Assembly (NCBI RefSeq): GCF_026427715.1
Contig: NZ_CP107558.1
Location: forward strand, 2,779,001-2,843,000
Length of the DNA stretch: 64,000 nucleotides
From: Methylocystis sp. MJC1
GTDB taxonomy: Bacteria; Pseudomonadota; Alphaproteobacteria; Rhizobiales; Beijerinckiaceae
Reading direction: 5' to 3'
Below the pieces are notes generated by a model. The model was given only the letters and a program-made list of their open reading frames with translations, ran no database searches and had not been told where the DNA came from. Positions 53,911 through 62,568 of this stretch are shown here, piece by piece. Numbering within the stretch: the first letter of the stretch is position 1; every line of letters begins with the position of its first letter. Position numbers and translations under genes: made by a program.

Positions 53911-54015
53911 ACCCTTTCCGTTTGAACGGCTCGCAGCGGCTTGTCATTCCCGGCGGGCTGAAAGCCCGACCGGGGAATCCAGAGCCACAATAGCGCTGGT
54001 TTTGCTCTGGATTCA
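53911..54015. repeat. Palindromic repeat family A, copy 3 (after slt)
   Basis: CCTTTCCGTTTGAACGGCTC, then TTGTCATTCCCGGCGGGC...GCCCGACCGGGGAATCCAG and CTCTGGATTC. Begins directly after the stop; the right end is degenerate. Confidence 0.82.
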
Positions 54016-54035
54016 CCAACGCGGCCTCTCAAAGG

Positions 54036-54743
54036 CTATCGCGTTCGTTCACTTGGATATCTGCTGAAGTCTTCTTCCAAGGTCATTATAGATCCATGGA
54101 GGGAGTCGAGCCCGCGCTCCGCCAGCGTGCGAAACTGCATGGCTTTCTCGATCGGCACAATGGAAACGCCAATCCCGAAACCAATCGCTCCGGCGACAGA
54201 AGCGGTGATCATAAAAGAATACAAACCGCGCAGGATTTTGCGCCCGACTCCAACTTGAACGTTCTCCGCCTCCTTGTGGGTGCGGGCTTTCATAGGAGCT
54301 CTTAGTAGCCTCTCCTGTTCATCGAGCGCCACGGTTGCAGCCGCCTCTGACGTGAGCCCTCTGTCATTGGCGGGGCGGATGGCTTCGACCTGTTGGCGCT
54401 CGATCCTCGCTTCGCCAAGCTCAGCTAAGTCGCTGAGGAGCGCCTCCTTGCTGCGTTGCTTTTCTTCCAGCAATAGGGGGCGAACCGCCTGAGGCGGCTC
54501 AGGCTGTTCTTTCTGAGGCCGCCCTTCTTCTCTTTTTTCCAGCGCTGCGAGCCTTTGCTCTATAGCAGCGAATCTCTTTTGTAGAGCGGCGACAGTCCAT
54601 TCGCCGCAGAGTATTTCATTGCTGCGCTGCTTTTCCTCGCTCGACCGGACGCGAGCCGCCTCGTCCCGCTCCTTGCTGCGGCGCTCTTCTTCTCTTTGTT
54701 CGAAAGCGTCGAGAGTCCAGTCGCTGAGGAAACCTTTTTTCAT
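54036..54743 (-). CDS. Coiled-coil protein with one membrane helix, unknown
   Basis: 235 residues. The N-terminal 150 are highly charged (Glu/Arg) coiled coil with a three-fold echo of the type SDWTLDAFEQREEE, CGEWTVAALQKRFAA and EEKQRSKEALLSDL. One membrane helix lies near residues 175-197 (GLYSFMITASVAGAIGFGIGV), followed by a short tail. No family recognised. It may be a stomatin-like scaffold or sensor; nothing decides. Converges on slt. Confidence 0.6.
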   Translation of the reverse strand: MKKGFLSDWTLDAFEQREEERRSKERDEAARVRSSEEKQRSNEILCGEWTVAALQKRFAAIEQRLAALEKREEGRPQKEQPEPPQAVRPLLLEEKQRSKEALLSDLAELGEARIERQQVEAIRPANDRGLTSEAAATVALDEQERLLRAPMKARTHKEAENVQVGVGRKILRGLYSFMITASVAGAIGFGIGVSIVPIEKAMQFRTLAERGLDSLHGSIMTLEEDFSRYPSERTR

Positions 54744-55269
54744 GCGTCACTCCCGTTCGTCAGTTTCTTATAACTTGCCAGATTGAACTTCCGGCTTTTT
54801 GGCCCCGCTATGATGCAAAGCGCTGGCGCTGCGGTTGCAGCTCCAATCAACTCTACTTCTCTGTCAGACGCGGAACAACTTCCGCCGCCCGTCGGACACG
54901 GAGAGCGCTTCTCAACTTTCATTACTCAGATCGAAAGCTGCTATCTGGAGAAGGGAAGAAGCAAACTAGGCGAATTTGTGAAGAATCCGCTTCGGCGCCG
55001 AACAATCTCGTTACACAAGTTCTCGGACGCACATCTGGTCGCAGTCGCGGTCAAGACTTTCACAGGAGGGGCCATTTTTGGCGCCACGCGGTCCAGTGCG
55101 GAAGGCTGCTCTTGACCCGGAGCAGCCATTGGCAGTGTCTCAGTTTAAAGTTCAGCATTGCATGGGAAGGGGTGCTCAAATCAAATGGCCGTCCTGCCGG
55201 ACGGTACCGTCTGGGCCCTCGGGAGAAATCCCAGGGGCCTCGATGTCCGCGCAACTTGCCAGCCCCATC
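54744..55269. other. Intergenic stretch, no gene supported
   Basis: About 525 bases. A plus-strand frame (54783-55115) and minus-strand frames exist but show no domain, no ribosome binding site and mixed composition. Short inverted repeats (GGCCCTCGGGAG/CCAGGGGCC type near 55210-55240) lie before the hydrolase stop. Confidence 0.4.
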
Positions 55270-56433
55270 CTATGGGCACTGGGGAGTCGTTGGCGGGCGT
55301 GGGAATCTCGAGGGATTTGCCACATTTTCGCGGAGCGCGCCCAGCAAACGACGTCCTGCTTGATCGAGAGCGGTCCCTGGGTGCGCGGCTTTGTTCCCAC
55401 CACTCGTATTGCCAAACAAGAAAACGCCGATTTTGGCACCACGATCAAAGGCCATGTAGGTTTCATAGCCGTTGAGGCCGCCGTTCTTGTCGAGGTAATC
55501 ATTCGACAATTGCCACCCGAGGCCCATGGAAAGTCCCTCGGATCCCGAGTAGGCTTGCTGGGTCTCGGTCATTGCTGCGCCGAGGGGATTTGGCGGCGGG
55601 CTGATGGAAGCCTCCAAGAACGTCAGCATGTCCTTAAGCGTCGATGACAGCGCGCCCGCGCCGAGGCCCGCAGACGTCAGCGCCCAATTGGGCGGATCGA
55701 CGCGATTATAGGCTGGCCCGCCGGCAGCGTCGGTATAGATATGGCCCTGCGCCACCCGCCCAGATACATTGCTGTAGTCGACTTGTGTACTTGCCATTCC
55801 GAGCGGCGCGGAGATGTTGTCGACCACCACTGCCGGCCAGTTCTGATATGTGGCGTCCCAGTCCGAGCTCGCGCCGCCGCCATAGGCATGTGACAGCAAA
55901 ACGCCCAGGAGAGCGAAGCCTTGATTGCTGTAGACCCAGTATTTGCCCGGCGCATAAGACGGCTCGAAGTTACTCAGAAATCGCCCCATCAATGTGAACG
56001 AATAGTCGCCGAACGGGTGAGCGCCGCACGTCCCGTCCGGATATCCGGCGCTGTGCGTGGCCAGGTGCCAAAGGAGAATTTCGCCATACGGTTGGTTGAT
56101 GCTGACATTCGATGGCAGAAGGCTCGCGACAGATGTTGAGGGTGTGACGGGATTATTCGCCGACGAAGCCGCGAGCGCCAGCAAGGTCGCTGTAAAGACC
56201 TTGCTGTTCGAGCCAATGAAAAACACGATATCCTTGATGTGGACGCTGTCCCTGATTTGGGCGCTTCCGCTTGCCAGATCAACTTGACCGTAGTGGTAGT
56301 AGTATCGAACGCCGGCATAGGTCACGCCGACGAGGATCCCTACGGATTTATTTGGTTCTGGATCTTTTGAAGATCCGATCAGCGGAGAAATATGGTTCTT
56401 GACGAACTCACCAATTTGGTTTGGGTTCAACAT
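55270..56433 (-). CDS. Beta-lactamase-fold serine hydrolase (class C/EstB-like)
   Basis: 387 residues. FIGSNSKVFTATLLAL gives the SxxK nucleophile and base (S-N-S-K, near residues 74-77), and WVYSNQGFALLGVLLSH gives the YxN motif. HLATHSAGYPDG and LSSTLKDMLTFLEA are typical of the beta-lactamase family (PF00144). No signal peptide is visible, so it is probably cytosolic, or exported by another route; an esterase or peptidase role is more likely than antibiotic hydrolysis. Unusually few Arg/Glu and several Asn/Ser-rich stretches compared with neighbours suggest transfer. Confidence 0.82.
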   Translation of the reverse strand: MLNPNQIGEFVKNHISPLIGSSKDPEPNKSVGILVGVTYAGVRYYYHYGQVDLASGSAQIRDSVHIKDIVFFIGSNSKVFTATLLALAASSANNPVTPSTSVASLLPSNVSINQPYGEILLWHLATHSAGYPDGTCGAHPFGDYSFTLMGRFLSNFEPSYAPGKYWVYSNQGFALLGVLLSHAYGGGASSDWDATYQNWPAVVVDNISAPLGMASTQVDYSNVSGRVAQGHIYTDAAGGPAYNRVDPPNWALTSAGLGAGALSSTLKDMLTFLEASISPPPNPLGAAMTETQQAYSGSEGLSMGLGWQLSNDYLDKNGGLNGYETYMAFDRGAKIGVFLFGNTSGGNKAAHPGTALDQAGRRLLGALRENVANPSRFPRPPTTPQCP

Positions 56434-56666
56434 TGCCGTCCTCCTGAAAGCATAAGAAATTCTTGTAAACGCTCAACGAGCCTTCCATCCCTCTCATCGA
56501 GTCTCCGGCGAGACTACATCGCCGGAGGGAGGGGTGGGCCCTTCCATAATCACCGTCCACACGGCTGCGCTACGCACGCGCGTGGGTGTCCTACGCTCTG
56601 TCCAAAGCGGTCGTTCGCAAACCCGCGACCGGAGTCTGCTTGAGGCGCTTTGCTGTACTTTGACTA

Positions 56667-57782
56667 TTAAACCGCCAAAGCCCCTGCGGCCGCCGCTCCA
56701 AGCAGGCATACATCATGTAATGCAAGCGCAAGCCGCGACGGGCGCGCGCCTTCATGCAGGAGACGCAGAGCCGCAACATTCACAGCGCCCCATCCGATCC
56801 CGATTGCAAGCAGCCCCACAGTCACACTCGCGACCGATGCGGCCGAAAGCACTGCGGCGGCGCCCGCGAGCATGGCGGCAAGACCGATTCCAATAATCGC
56901 CAGCGGCGGGAAAAGCGCCGGCCAGCGTGCGGCGAGCGCCGCCGGTCCATACATCGAGAAGAGATGCCATCCCATCGCGCCGCCGATGAAAGCCGGCGCG
57001 GCCGAACAAACGGCGAGCGTCAGCGGCCCGTGCAACATGCCCGCCGACATCACGAACCAGGCGAGCGCGCCCGCAACCGTTGCAATCACGAAACCACGCG
57101 AGAGGCGCCATTCGGCTGCGCCCGGCTTGCCGACGCGCGCATGCGGCATGCGCACCGAAAGCGCGAGCGCCGCGATATGCAGGCCTGCGGCCGCCAGCAG
57201 CATCGCGCCGGGGCTCTCCAGAAGCGACACGAAGAGCGGCGTCAGCAACGCCGCGCCGGCGCCGCCGGCGAGCACGATCAGCCCGTCGCGCGGCGCGCCT
57301 TGCGCGGCGATATGGCGGTAGAAGAGCGCGAAGCCCTGCGCGAGTCCGAGCCAGAAGGCGCCCAGGCACAGGCCGAAGAAATTGCCTTTGGCGATCGAGA
57401 AAGCGCACAGCGCCCCGCCCGCCGCGCCAAGGCTCGCGCCAAGTCCGAAGGCCGCGCGGCGCCCGAAAGAATCGACGAGCATTGCAGCGGGAAAGCTCGC
57501 CATCGCCGCGCCGATGAGCAGGAGTGCGAAGGGCCAGCCGATGCGCTCGGCGCTCGGCGCGATGAGGCGGCTTTGCTCGGGGAGAACGGTGAGAACCAGC
57601 GCCTGCGCCAGCACCGCGAGTCCGAAGCCCGCTGCGAGGGTCAGCCGATGATCGGTGATGTCGGCGCGCGGCAGCGAGGCCGGACAAGCGCAGACGATCT
57701 GCCCGGCGCGCATAGCCGTCGCACTATCTTCGTCCTGCGGAGCCGACCTCCCCAGGACGAGATCATCGAGATTCACGCTCAC
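56667..57782 (-). CDS. MFS-type transporter overlapping ccoS
   Basis: 371 residues, about ten to twelve hydrophobic helices, with the MFS loop signature in AMLVDSFGRRAAFGLG. The start is GTG at 57782, overlapping the ccoS stop (GTGA), so it is translated with the cbb3 assembly genes. Its N-terminal 45 residues carry CACP, an unusual cytosolic leader. The substrate is unknown; CcoA-type copper importers of the MFS also serve cbb3 assembly, but the CcoA Met/His motifs are not evident here. Confidence 0.75.
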   Translation of the reverse strand: MSVNLDDLVLGRSAPQDEDSATAMRAGQIVCACPASLPRADITDHRLTLAAGFGLAVLAQALVLTVLPEQSRLIAPSAERIGWPFALLLIGAAMASFPAAMLVDSFGRRAAFGLGASLGAAGGALCAFSIAKGNFFGLCLGAFWLGLAQGFALFYRHIAAQGAPRDGLIVLAGGAGAALLTPLFVSLLESPGAMLLAAAGLHIAALALSVRMPHARVGKPGAAEWRLSRGFVIATVAGALAWFVMSAGMLHGPLTLAVCSAAPAFIGGAMGWHLFSMYGPAALAARWPALFPPLAIIGIGLAAMLAGAAAVLSAASVASVTVGLLAIGIGWGAVNVAALRLLHEGARPSRLALALHDVCLLGAAAAGALAV

Positions 57783-57934
57783 TTTTTTCCCTCGAGATCG
57801 TCATCCATCAGCACGCGATGCGCCGCGCCGTCGAGATCGTCGAACTGGCCGCGCTTGAGCGACCACATGAAGGCGACGAGCGCCAACAGGCCGAGCAACA
57901 ATGCGAGCGGGATGAGAAAGAGAAGCACCGTCAT
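57779..57934 (-). CDS. ccoS: cbb3 oxidase assembly protein CcoS (FixS)
   Basis: A 51-residue gene read directly from the sequence: MTVLLFLIPLALLLGLLALV, a membrane helix, then FMWSLKRGQFDDLDGAA and LMDDDLEGKK. The FxWxxxxGQFDDLxG-type motif is diagnostic of CcoS, needed for cofactor insertion in cbb3 oxidase. The start overlaps the ccoI stop (ATGA) and the stop overlaps the MFS start (GTGA). Confidence 0.95.
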   Translation of the reverse strand: MTVLLFLIPLALLLGLLALVAFMWSLKRGQFDDLDGAAHRVLMDDDLEGKK

Positions 57935-60222
57935 TCCGCGGCCTCCAATCTTGTCACGCGTTCCCGCGCATCGGCCGAGGCGGCGCCCTGCTCTCTCTCC
58001 CGCGAAGCGGGGGAGAGGTGGAGAGGGGGCGCTTCGGGAGTCGGCGATCCTTCGCCGCCTGCCCCTGCCCGCAAGGCGTTCAACGTCACCAGGATCGACG
58101 ATCCCGACATCGCCGCCGCAGCGATTAAAGGCGTGAGAAGCCCCGCCATCGCCAGCGGCACAGCCAGGACATTGTAGATCACCGAGAGCGCCAGATTCTC
58201 ACGCATCAAGGCGCGCGCCTGACGCGCAACATCCAGCGCGGTGAGGACAGGCGCGAGGCGTTCGCCGAGAAATACGGCGTCGGCCGCGGCCTGGGTGATC
58301 TGCGTGGCGTCGATCGGCGAGATGGACACATAGGCCGAGGCGAGCGCCGGCGCGTCGTTCAATCCGTCGCCAACCATCAAAACCTTGCGGCCCTCAGCGC
58401 GCAACGCCTCGAGTCGCGCGACCTTCCCGGCGGGCTTCAAGGCGCCGGACCATGTCGAAACGCCGAGCGCGCGAGCGATTTTTTCGACAGCCTCGACACG
58501 ATCGCCCGACAGGATTTCAATTGCGAAGCCGCGCTTTTTCAGCGTGGCGATCGCCTCGACGGCGTCACTGCGCAACACCTGCCGGATTTGGAAAAGCGCA
58601 TGCGCGTCGCCATGCCGGAAGGCGACGAGCGAAACATCTCCGTCGAGCGCATCGAGACGCGCAGCTTCTTCGTTGAGCCCGCAGAAATGCGGCGAGCCGA
58701 GCCGCGCCTCGACGCCTGCGACCATGGCGCTGACGCCCTGCCCATGATCCTCCCGCGCATCGAGCGCCGTTGCGCGCGGCCGCTGCTGAGCGACGGCGCG
58801 CGCGAGCGGATGGCTGCTCGCCCGTGCGAGACGCGCCGCTAGCTCCATCACGCCCGCGTCTATCTCACTTGCATTCACCACGCGCGGCTCGGGCGTGGTC
58901 AACGTGCCGGTCTTGTCGAAGACGATCGCGTCGGCTTCCGCAAGGCGCTCGATAGCGTCGGCGCTGTTGAGCAGCACGCCGGCGCGAAACAGCGCGCCGC
59001 TCGCCACGACCTGCACCGCCGGCACGGCGAGCGCCAGAGCGCAGGGACAGGTGATGATGAGCACGCAGATCGCCGTGATGAGCGCATCGTGCAGGCTTGC
59101 GCCACGCCACATCCAAAAGAGCGCAGTGGACAGCGCCGCGAGATGGACCATGGGCGCGTAAAGCCGCGAGACCCGATCGGCGAGGCGCCGATAACGTGAG
59201 CGCGCATTGGTGGCCTTCTCCAACAGTCGCTCGATGTCGTCGAGCAAGGTCTCGCCATTGCCGGCTTCCACACGGATGGTGAGCGCGCCGTCGTAATTCA
59301 TGCTGCCGGCATAGACCTGATCGCCGGATAGAACCGCGCGCTGCTTCGTCTCGCCGGTGATGAGGCTTTCGTCGAGTTGCGACGCGCCTGTTTCGATCAC
59401 GCCGTCGACGGGAAGGCGCTCGCCGGGCTTCACGCGCACGATGTCGCCGGGGAGAATTTTCGCGAGCGGAACCAGCGTCTCGGCGCCGTCGCTCGACAGG
59501 CGGCAGGCGAGCGGCGCGCGCAGCGCCGCGAGATTGGCCGCAACCGCGCGCGTCTTGCGCCGCATGGCGTGATCGAGGAAACGCCCAAGCAGCAGAAACG
59601 ACAGCAGCATGGTTGCACTGTCGAAATAAGCGTGCTCGGCATGCGTCAGCGTCTCATAGACCGACATGCCGAGCGCCAGCACCACGCCGAGCGAAATCGG
59701 CACATCCATATTGAGGCGCCCGGCGCGCAACGCGCCGAAGGCGCTCTTGAAGAACGGCTGGCCGGCGAAGGCGGCTGCCGGCAGCGCGATGAGCGCGGAC
59801 ACGCCGTGGAAAAGATCGCGCGTCGCCGGATCGATGTCGCCGCCGACCCAGACGCCGACGGAGAGCAGCATAATGTTCATCGCCGCGAAGCCCGCGATGG
59901 CGAGGCAGCGTAATAGCCAGCGCGAGGTTTCGATCTCCTCGCGTTCGCTCTCCGCGAGCTCGAAAGGGTGCAGCGTATAGCCCATGCGGCGCAGGCGCTC
60001 GAAGGCGGCGGCGAGATCGAAGGCGTCGCCGCGCCATTCCAATGCCAGGCGCCGGTTTCCGTAATTCACCCGCGCATTTTCGAGGCCCGGCAGATCGCTC
60101 AAGCCCTGCTCGATCTCGGCGATGCAGGCCGCGCAAGTCATACCGTCGATCGCCGCCTCGAAGCGGCGCGCGCCATTTTCGCTGCGGGTGACGAGAGAGT
60201 CGAGATCGAAAGCGGCGGTCAT
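57931..60222 (-). CDS. ccoI: Copper-exporting P-type ATPase CcoI (FixI) for cbb3 assembly
   Basis: 763 residues. N-terminal metal-binding domain with MTCAACIAEIEQGL; eight membrane helices; the copper-site CPC in ITCPCALALAVP; DKTGTLTTPEP with the phosphorylated Asp; HP in SSHPLARAV; and the hinge GDGLNDAPALA. It delivers copper for the cbb3 active site. AGAGG precedes the ATG. The last 35 residues (from about GGEGSPTPEAPP) are atypical: they encode a copy of a palindromic intergenic repeat (57991-58030), extending the C-terminus beyond the usual end. Confidence 0.95.
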   Translation of the reverse strand: MTAAFDLDSLVTRSENGARRFEAAIDGMTCAACIAEIEQGLSDLPGLENARVNYGNRRLALEWRGDAFDLAAAFERLRRMGYTLHPFELAESEREEIETSRWLLRCLAIAGFAAMNIMLLSVGVWVGGDIDPATRDLFHGVSALIALPAAAFAGQPFFKSAFGALRAGRLNMDVPISLGVVLALGMSVYETLTHAEHAYFDSATMLLSFLLLGRFLDHAMRRKTRAVAANLAALRAPLACRLSSDGAETLVPLAKILPGDIVRVKPGERLPVDGVIETGASQLDESLITGETKQRAVLSGDQVYAGSMNYDGALTIRVEAGNGETLLDDIERLLEKATNARSRYRRLADRVSRLYAPMVHLAALSTALFWMWRGASLHDALITAICVLIITCPCALALAVPAVQVVASGALFRAGVLLNSADAIERLAEADAIVFDKTGTLTTPEPRVVNASEIDAGVMELAARLARASSHPLARAVAQQRPRATALDAREDHGQGVSAMVAGVEARLGSPHFCGLNEEAARLDALDGDVSLVAFRHGDAHALFQIRQVLRSDAVEAIATLKKRGFAIEILSGDRVEAVEKIARALGVSTWSGALKPAGKVARLEALRAEGRKVLMVGDGLNDAPALASAYVSISPIDATQITQAAADAVFLGERLAPVLTALDVARQARALMRENLALSVIYNVLAVPLAMAGLLTPLIAAAAMSGSSILVTLNALRAGAGGEGSPTPEAPPLHLSPASREREQGAASADARERVTRLEAAE
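57991..58030. repeat. Palindromic element (CTCCCGCGAAGCGGGGGAG type) inside ccoI
   Basis: CTCTCCCGCGAAGCGGGGGAGAG, the same core as the inverted pair at 62437-62552; here translated as part of the CcoI tail (HLSPASRERE). Confidence 0.82.
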
Positions 60223-60265
60223 GCGAGCCTCTTTGAAGCAACCAGGCTAGGGAGTGAGCCCTATA

Positions 60266-60390
60266 CCTCCCCTTTACGGGGAGGTCGGCGGTCGTAGACC
60301 GCCGGGTGGGGTTCTCGCCGCTACGACTCGGGTTAAGGCGGACCCCACCCGTCGCGCTACGCGCGCCACCCTCCCCGTAAAGGGGAGGGA
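60266..60390. repeat. Large inverted repeat between ccoI and ccoH
   Basis: CCTCCCCTTTACGGGGAGG at the left; CCCTCCCCGTAAAGGGGAGGG at the right; between them GGTCGTAGACC and other palindromes (ACCCCACCCGTCGCGCTACG). The form is common in Alphaproteobacteria. Confidence 0.8.
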
Positions 60391-60418
60391 TGGGCTCACG
60401 CCCACGTTCGCCAATACC

Positions 60419-60949
60419 CTATTCCACGTCGATCCTGTTCTTCGAGCGGAACACTTCATCGCCGCCGCGCGTCGCCGTCAAGACGAGATCGCGCTGGCCC
60501 GCGGGGATCACGCCCTTGCCCGCATAGCGCCCTGGCGCCGTCTCCACGAGCTTCACGCGAACATCCTTTGACAGATCGGCGGGCGCCGCGAACAGCGCCG
60601 TCATCTGCGCGCCGGACACATCGCCCCCCTCGCCGTCGCGCGCGACGACGCGGATTTCCGTCTCGCCGGTCGCGAGGCGCGCAAGCCGCGCGTCGACCTT
60701 CCAGTCGCGCATCCCCTGCTCTCGCGCACGCGCAATGTCACGATTATAGGCGAGGCCGCGCTCATAAGGATGCGCCACCACTTCGCCCGAAAAGGTCTTC
60801 ACCGCCTTGTAGATCATCACGCCATTGACGGCGCCGACGAAGAGGAAGAAGCCGACGATCATCGCCAGCACCTTCCGCCCGCTGAGCGGCTTGCCGCCGG
60901 CCTCATAGTCGGATTTCGTATCGCGCGGATTGCTCATGACCATGCTCAT
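60419..60949 (-). CDS. ccoH: cbb3 assembly protein CcoH (FixH)
   Basis: 176 residues: a cytosolic start, one membrane helix (VLAMIVGFFLFVGAVNGVMI, about 28-47), then the FixH periplasmic domain with SYERG-like HPYERGLAYNR and a beta-sandwich (VRVKLVETAPGRYAG). GAGGA lies 8 bases before the ATG at 60949, fixing the start. It lies 9 bases after ccoG. Confidence 0.92.
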   Translation of the reverse strand: MSMVMSNPRDTKSDYEAGGKPLSGRKVLAMIVGFFLFVGAVNGVMIYKAVKTFSGEVVAHPYERGLAYNRDIARAREQGMRDWKVDARLARLATGETEIRVVARDGEGGDVSGAQMTALFAAPADLSKDVRVKLVETAPGRYAGKGVIPAGQRDLVLTATRGGDEVFRSKNRIDVE

Positions 60950-60958
60950 GTCGGTTCC

Positions 60959-62410
60959 TCACGGCCAGATGAAAACGTCCGTCACCAGCGTCGCCTCGCC
61001 GCTTGCGGCGTCGGTCGTGGTGAAGGTGACGGGAACTTGCTTCTTGCTTCCGCCCGCGCCGTGGGTCGAGAGCAGAACGCGCGCTTCGCGGGTTTGATCC
61101 GGGCCGACCTCGATCACGACCTTGCCTTTGTCGTCCGGCGCTACGCCCACGATCTCCATCTGCGCGCCGGCGATCCCGGAGACGGCGATGGTGAAGCCCC
61201 GCGCCTCCGCCTTCTTATTGGCGAAGCGCAGCGTATAGCCATTCCGCACGCCGCCGTCTTTCAGGCGCACGGCGAGCGGATTGCGGTCATGCAACACGCT
61301 CACATGCATGTCGTCGCGCGTCGCGAGCGTCACCGACATGAAGCCGCCGATGGCGAGAATGAGCACGGCGTAGAATACCGTGCGAACGCGGAACGGCTTG
61401 TAGATCGCGCTCTCGCCGCATTGCCGGCGCTTGACGTTCATCTCCGTATCGTAGCCGATGAGCCGTGCGGGACGATGAATCTTCTCCATGATCGCGTCGC
61501 AGGCGTCGATGCAAAGGCCGCATTGAATACAGCCGAGCTGCGCCCCCTTGCGGATGTCGACCCCCGTCGGACAAACGGCGACGCATTGGCCGCAATCGAC
61601 GCAATCGCCCGAGGGCAGGTTCGCCGCACGCGCCGCGGTCGCTTGCTTGAGAGACATGCGCGGCTCGCCGCGATCGTAGCGATAGGTGACGTTCAGCGCA
61701 TATTCGTCGGTCAGAGCCGCCTGAATGCGCGGCCAGGGACAGGCGTGCAGGCAGAGCTTCTCGCGCATCACGCCCGCGAAGACGTAAGTCGTGAAGGTGA
61801 GAATGCCGATCCAGAGATAGGTGTCGAAAGCGCCGTTTCGGAAGGTCGCCAATTTCCAAACTGTTGTCGGCGCGTCGGTGTAATAGAGCACCCAGGCGCC
61901 GCCGGTCCACCAGGCGATCAGCAGCCAGACGAGATGCTTCGAGACCTTCTTGCGGATTTTGTCACGCGTCCACGGACTTTCGTCGAGCTTGATACGGTCG
62001 CGCGCGTCGCCCTCGATCCAACGCTCGGCGGAGAGGTAAAAATCCGACCACACCGTCTGCGGACACATATAGCCACACCAGATGCGGCCTGCGACGGCGT
62101 TCATGAGGAAGAGCACCAGGGCCGCGAGGATGAGGAGGCCGGTGGCGTAATAGACTTCCTGCGGCCAGATCTCGATGAAGAAGAAATAAAAGCGCCGGTG
62201 CGGGAAATCGACGAGTACGGCCTGGTTTGGCGCGTCTGGCCCACGATCCCAGCGCACGAAAGGCAGGAAATAATAGATCGCAAGCGTCGCGAATTGAATG
62301 CCCCATTTGATGCGACGGAATTGGCCGTCCACCTTCTTGGGATAGATCTTATGCGCCGCTTCGACGATGGGTTCGTCGAGAAGGGTTGATTGGGTTTCCG
62401 CGCTGGACAT
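60959..62410 (-). CDS. ccoG: cbb3 accessory ferredoxin-type membrane protein CcoG (FixG)
   Basis: 483 residues. Membrane helices in the first half, with CLHACPWPRIQ and GYMCPQTVWSDFY (NapH-like Cys motifs), then two 4Fe-4S clusters in CVDCGQCVAVCPTGVDI and CIQCGLCIDACDAIM. A C-terminal Ig-like domain follows. It reduces copper during cbb3 assembly. Start MSSAETQ at 62410. Confidence 0.96.
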   Translation of the reverse strand: MSSAETQSTLLDEPIVEAAHKIYPKKVDGQFRRIKWGIQFATLAIYYFLPFVRWDRGPDAPNQAVLVDFPHRRFYFFFIEIWPQEVYYATGLLILAALVLFLMNAVAGRIWCGYMCPQTVWSDFYLSAERWIEGDARDRIKLDESPWTRDKIRKKVSKHLVWLLIAWWTGGAWVLYYTDAPTTVWKLATFRNGAFDTYLWIGILTFTTYVFAGVMREKLCLHACPWPRIQAALTDEYALNVTYRYDRGEPRMSLKQATAARAANLPSGDCVDCGQCVAVCPTGVDIRKGAQLGCIQCGLCIDACDAIMEKIHRPARLIGYDTEMNVKRRQCGESAIYKPFRVRTVFYAVLILAIGGFMSVTLATRDDMHVSVLHDRNPLAVRLKDGGVRNGYTLRFANKKAEARGFTIAVSGIAGAQMEIVGVAPDDKGKVVIEVGPDQTREARVLLSTHGAGGSKKQVPVTFTTTDAASGEATLVTDVFIWP

Positions 62411-62436
62411 GGCGATGACTCTACTTGCGATGAAGG

Positions 62437-62552
62437 CCCCCTCCCCAACCCTCCCCCGCTTCGCGGGAGAGGGAGCGCGTCGGCGCCTTCATCGAGTGCG
62501 CTGATCGTGAGGGTTCCCTCTCCCGCGAAGCGGGGGAGGGACAGGGAGGGGG
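62437..62552. repeat. Inverted repeat pair between ccoP and ccoG
   Basis: CCCTCCCCCGCTTCGCGGGA at the left is the exact reverse complement of the right arm (TCCCGCGAAGCGGGGGAGGG). It can form a long stem between the structural and assembly genes and may attenuate transcription between them. Confidence 0.85.
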
Positions 62553-62568
62553 TCTTGCATCTTGTCCC

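Noticed and set aside
51462..54032. Minus-strand frames of 390 and 458 residues opposite slt
   Set aside because: Shadows of the lytic transglycosylase, which has full family motifs on the plus strand.
54783..55115. Plus-strand frame of 110 residues (MNFRLFGPAMMQ...)
   Set aside because: No domain, no ribosome binding site, and overlap with other equally long frames; left as intergenic.
56754..58136. A 460-residue plus-strand frame opposite the MFS, ccoS and ccoI genes
   Set aside because: Composition is Arg/Glu/Gln-rich noise; the minus strand encodes recognised proteins with overlapping starts.
60770..62389. A 539-residue plus-strand frame opposite ccoG/ccoH
   Set aside because: Antisense shadow of FixG, whose Fe-S motifs are unmistakable.
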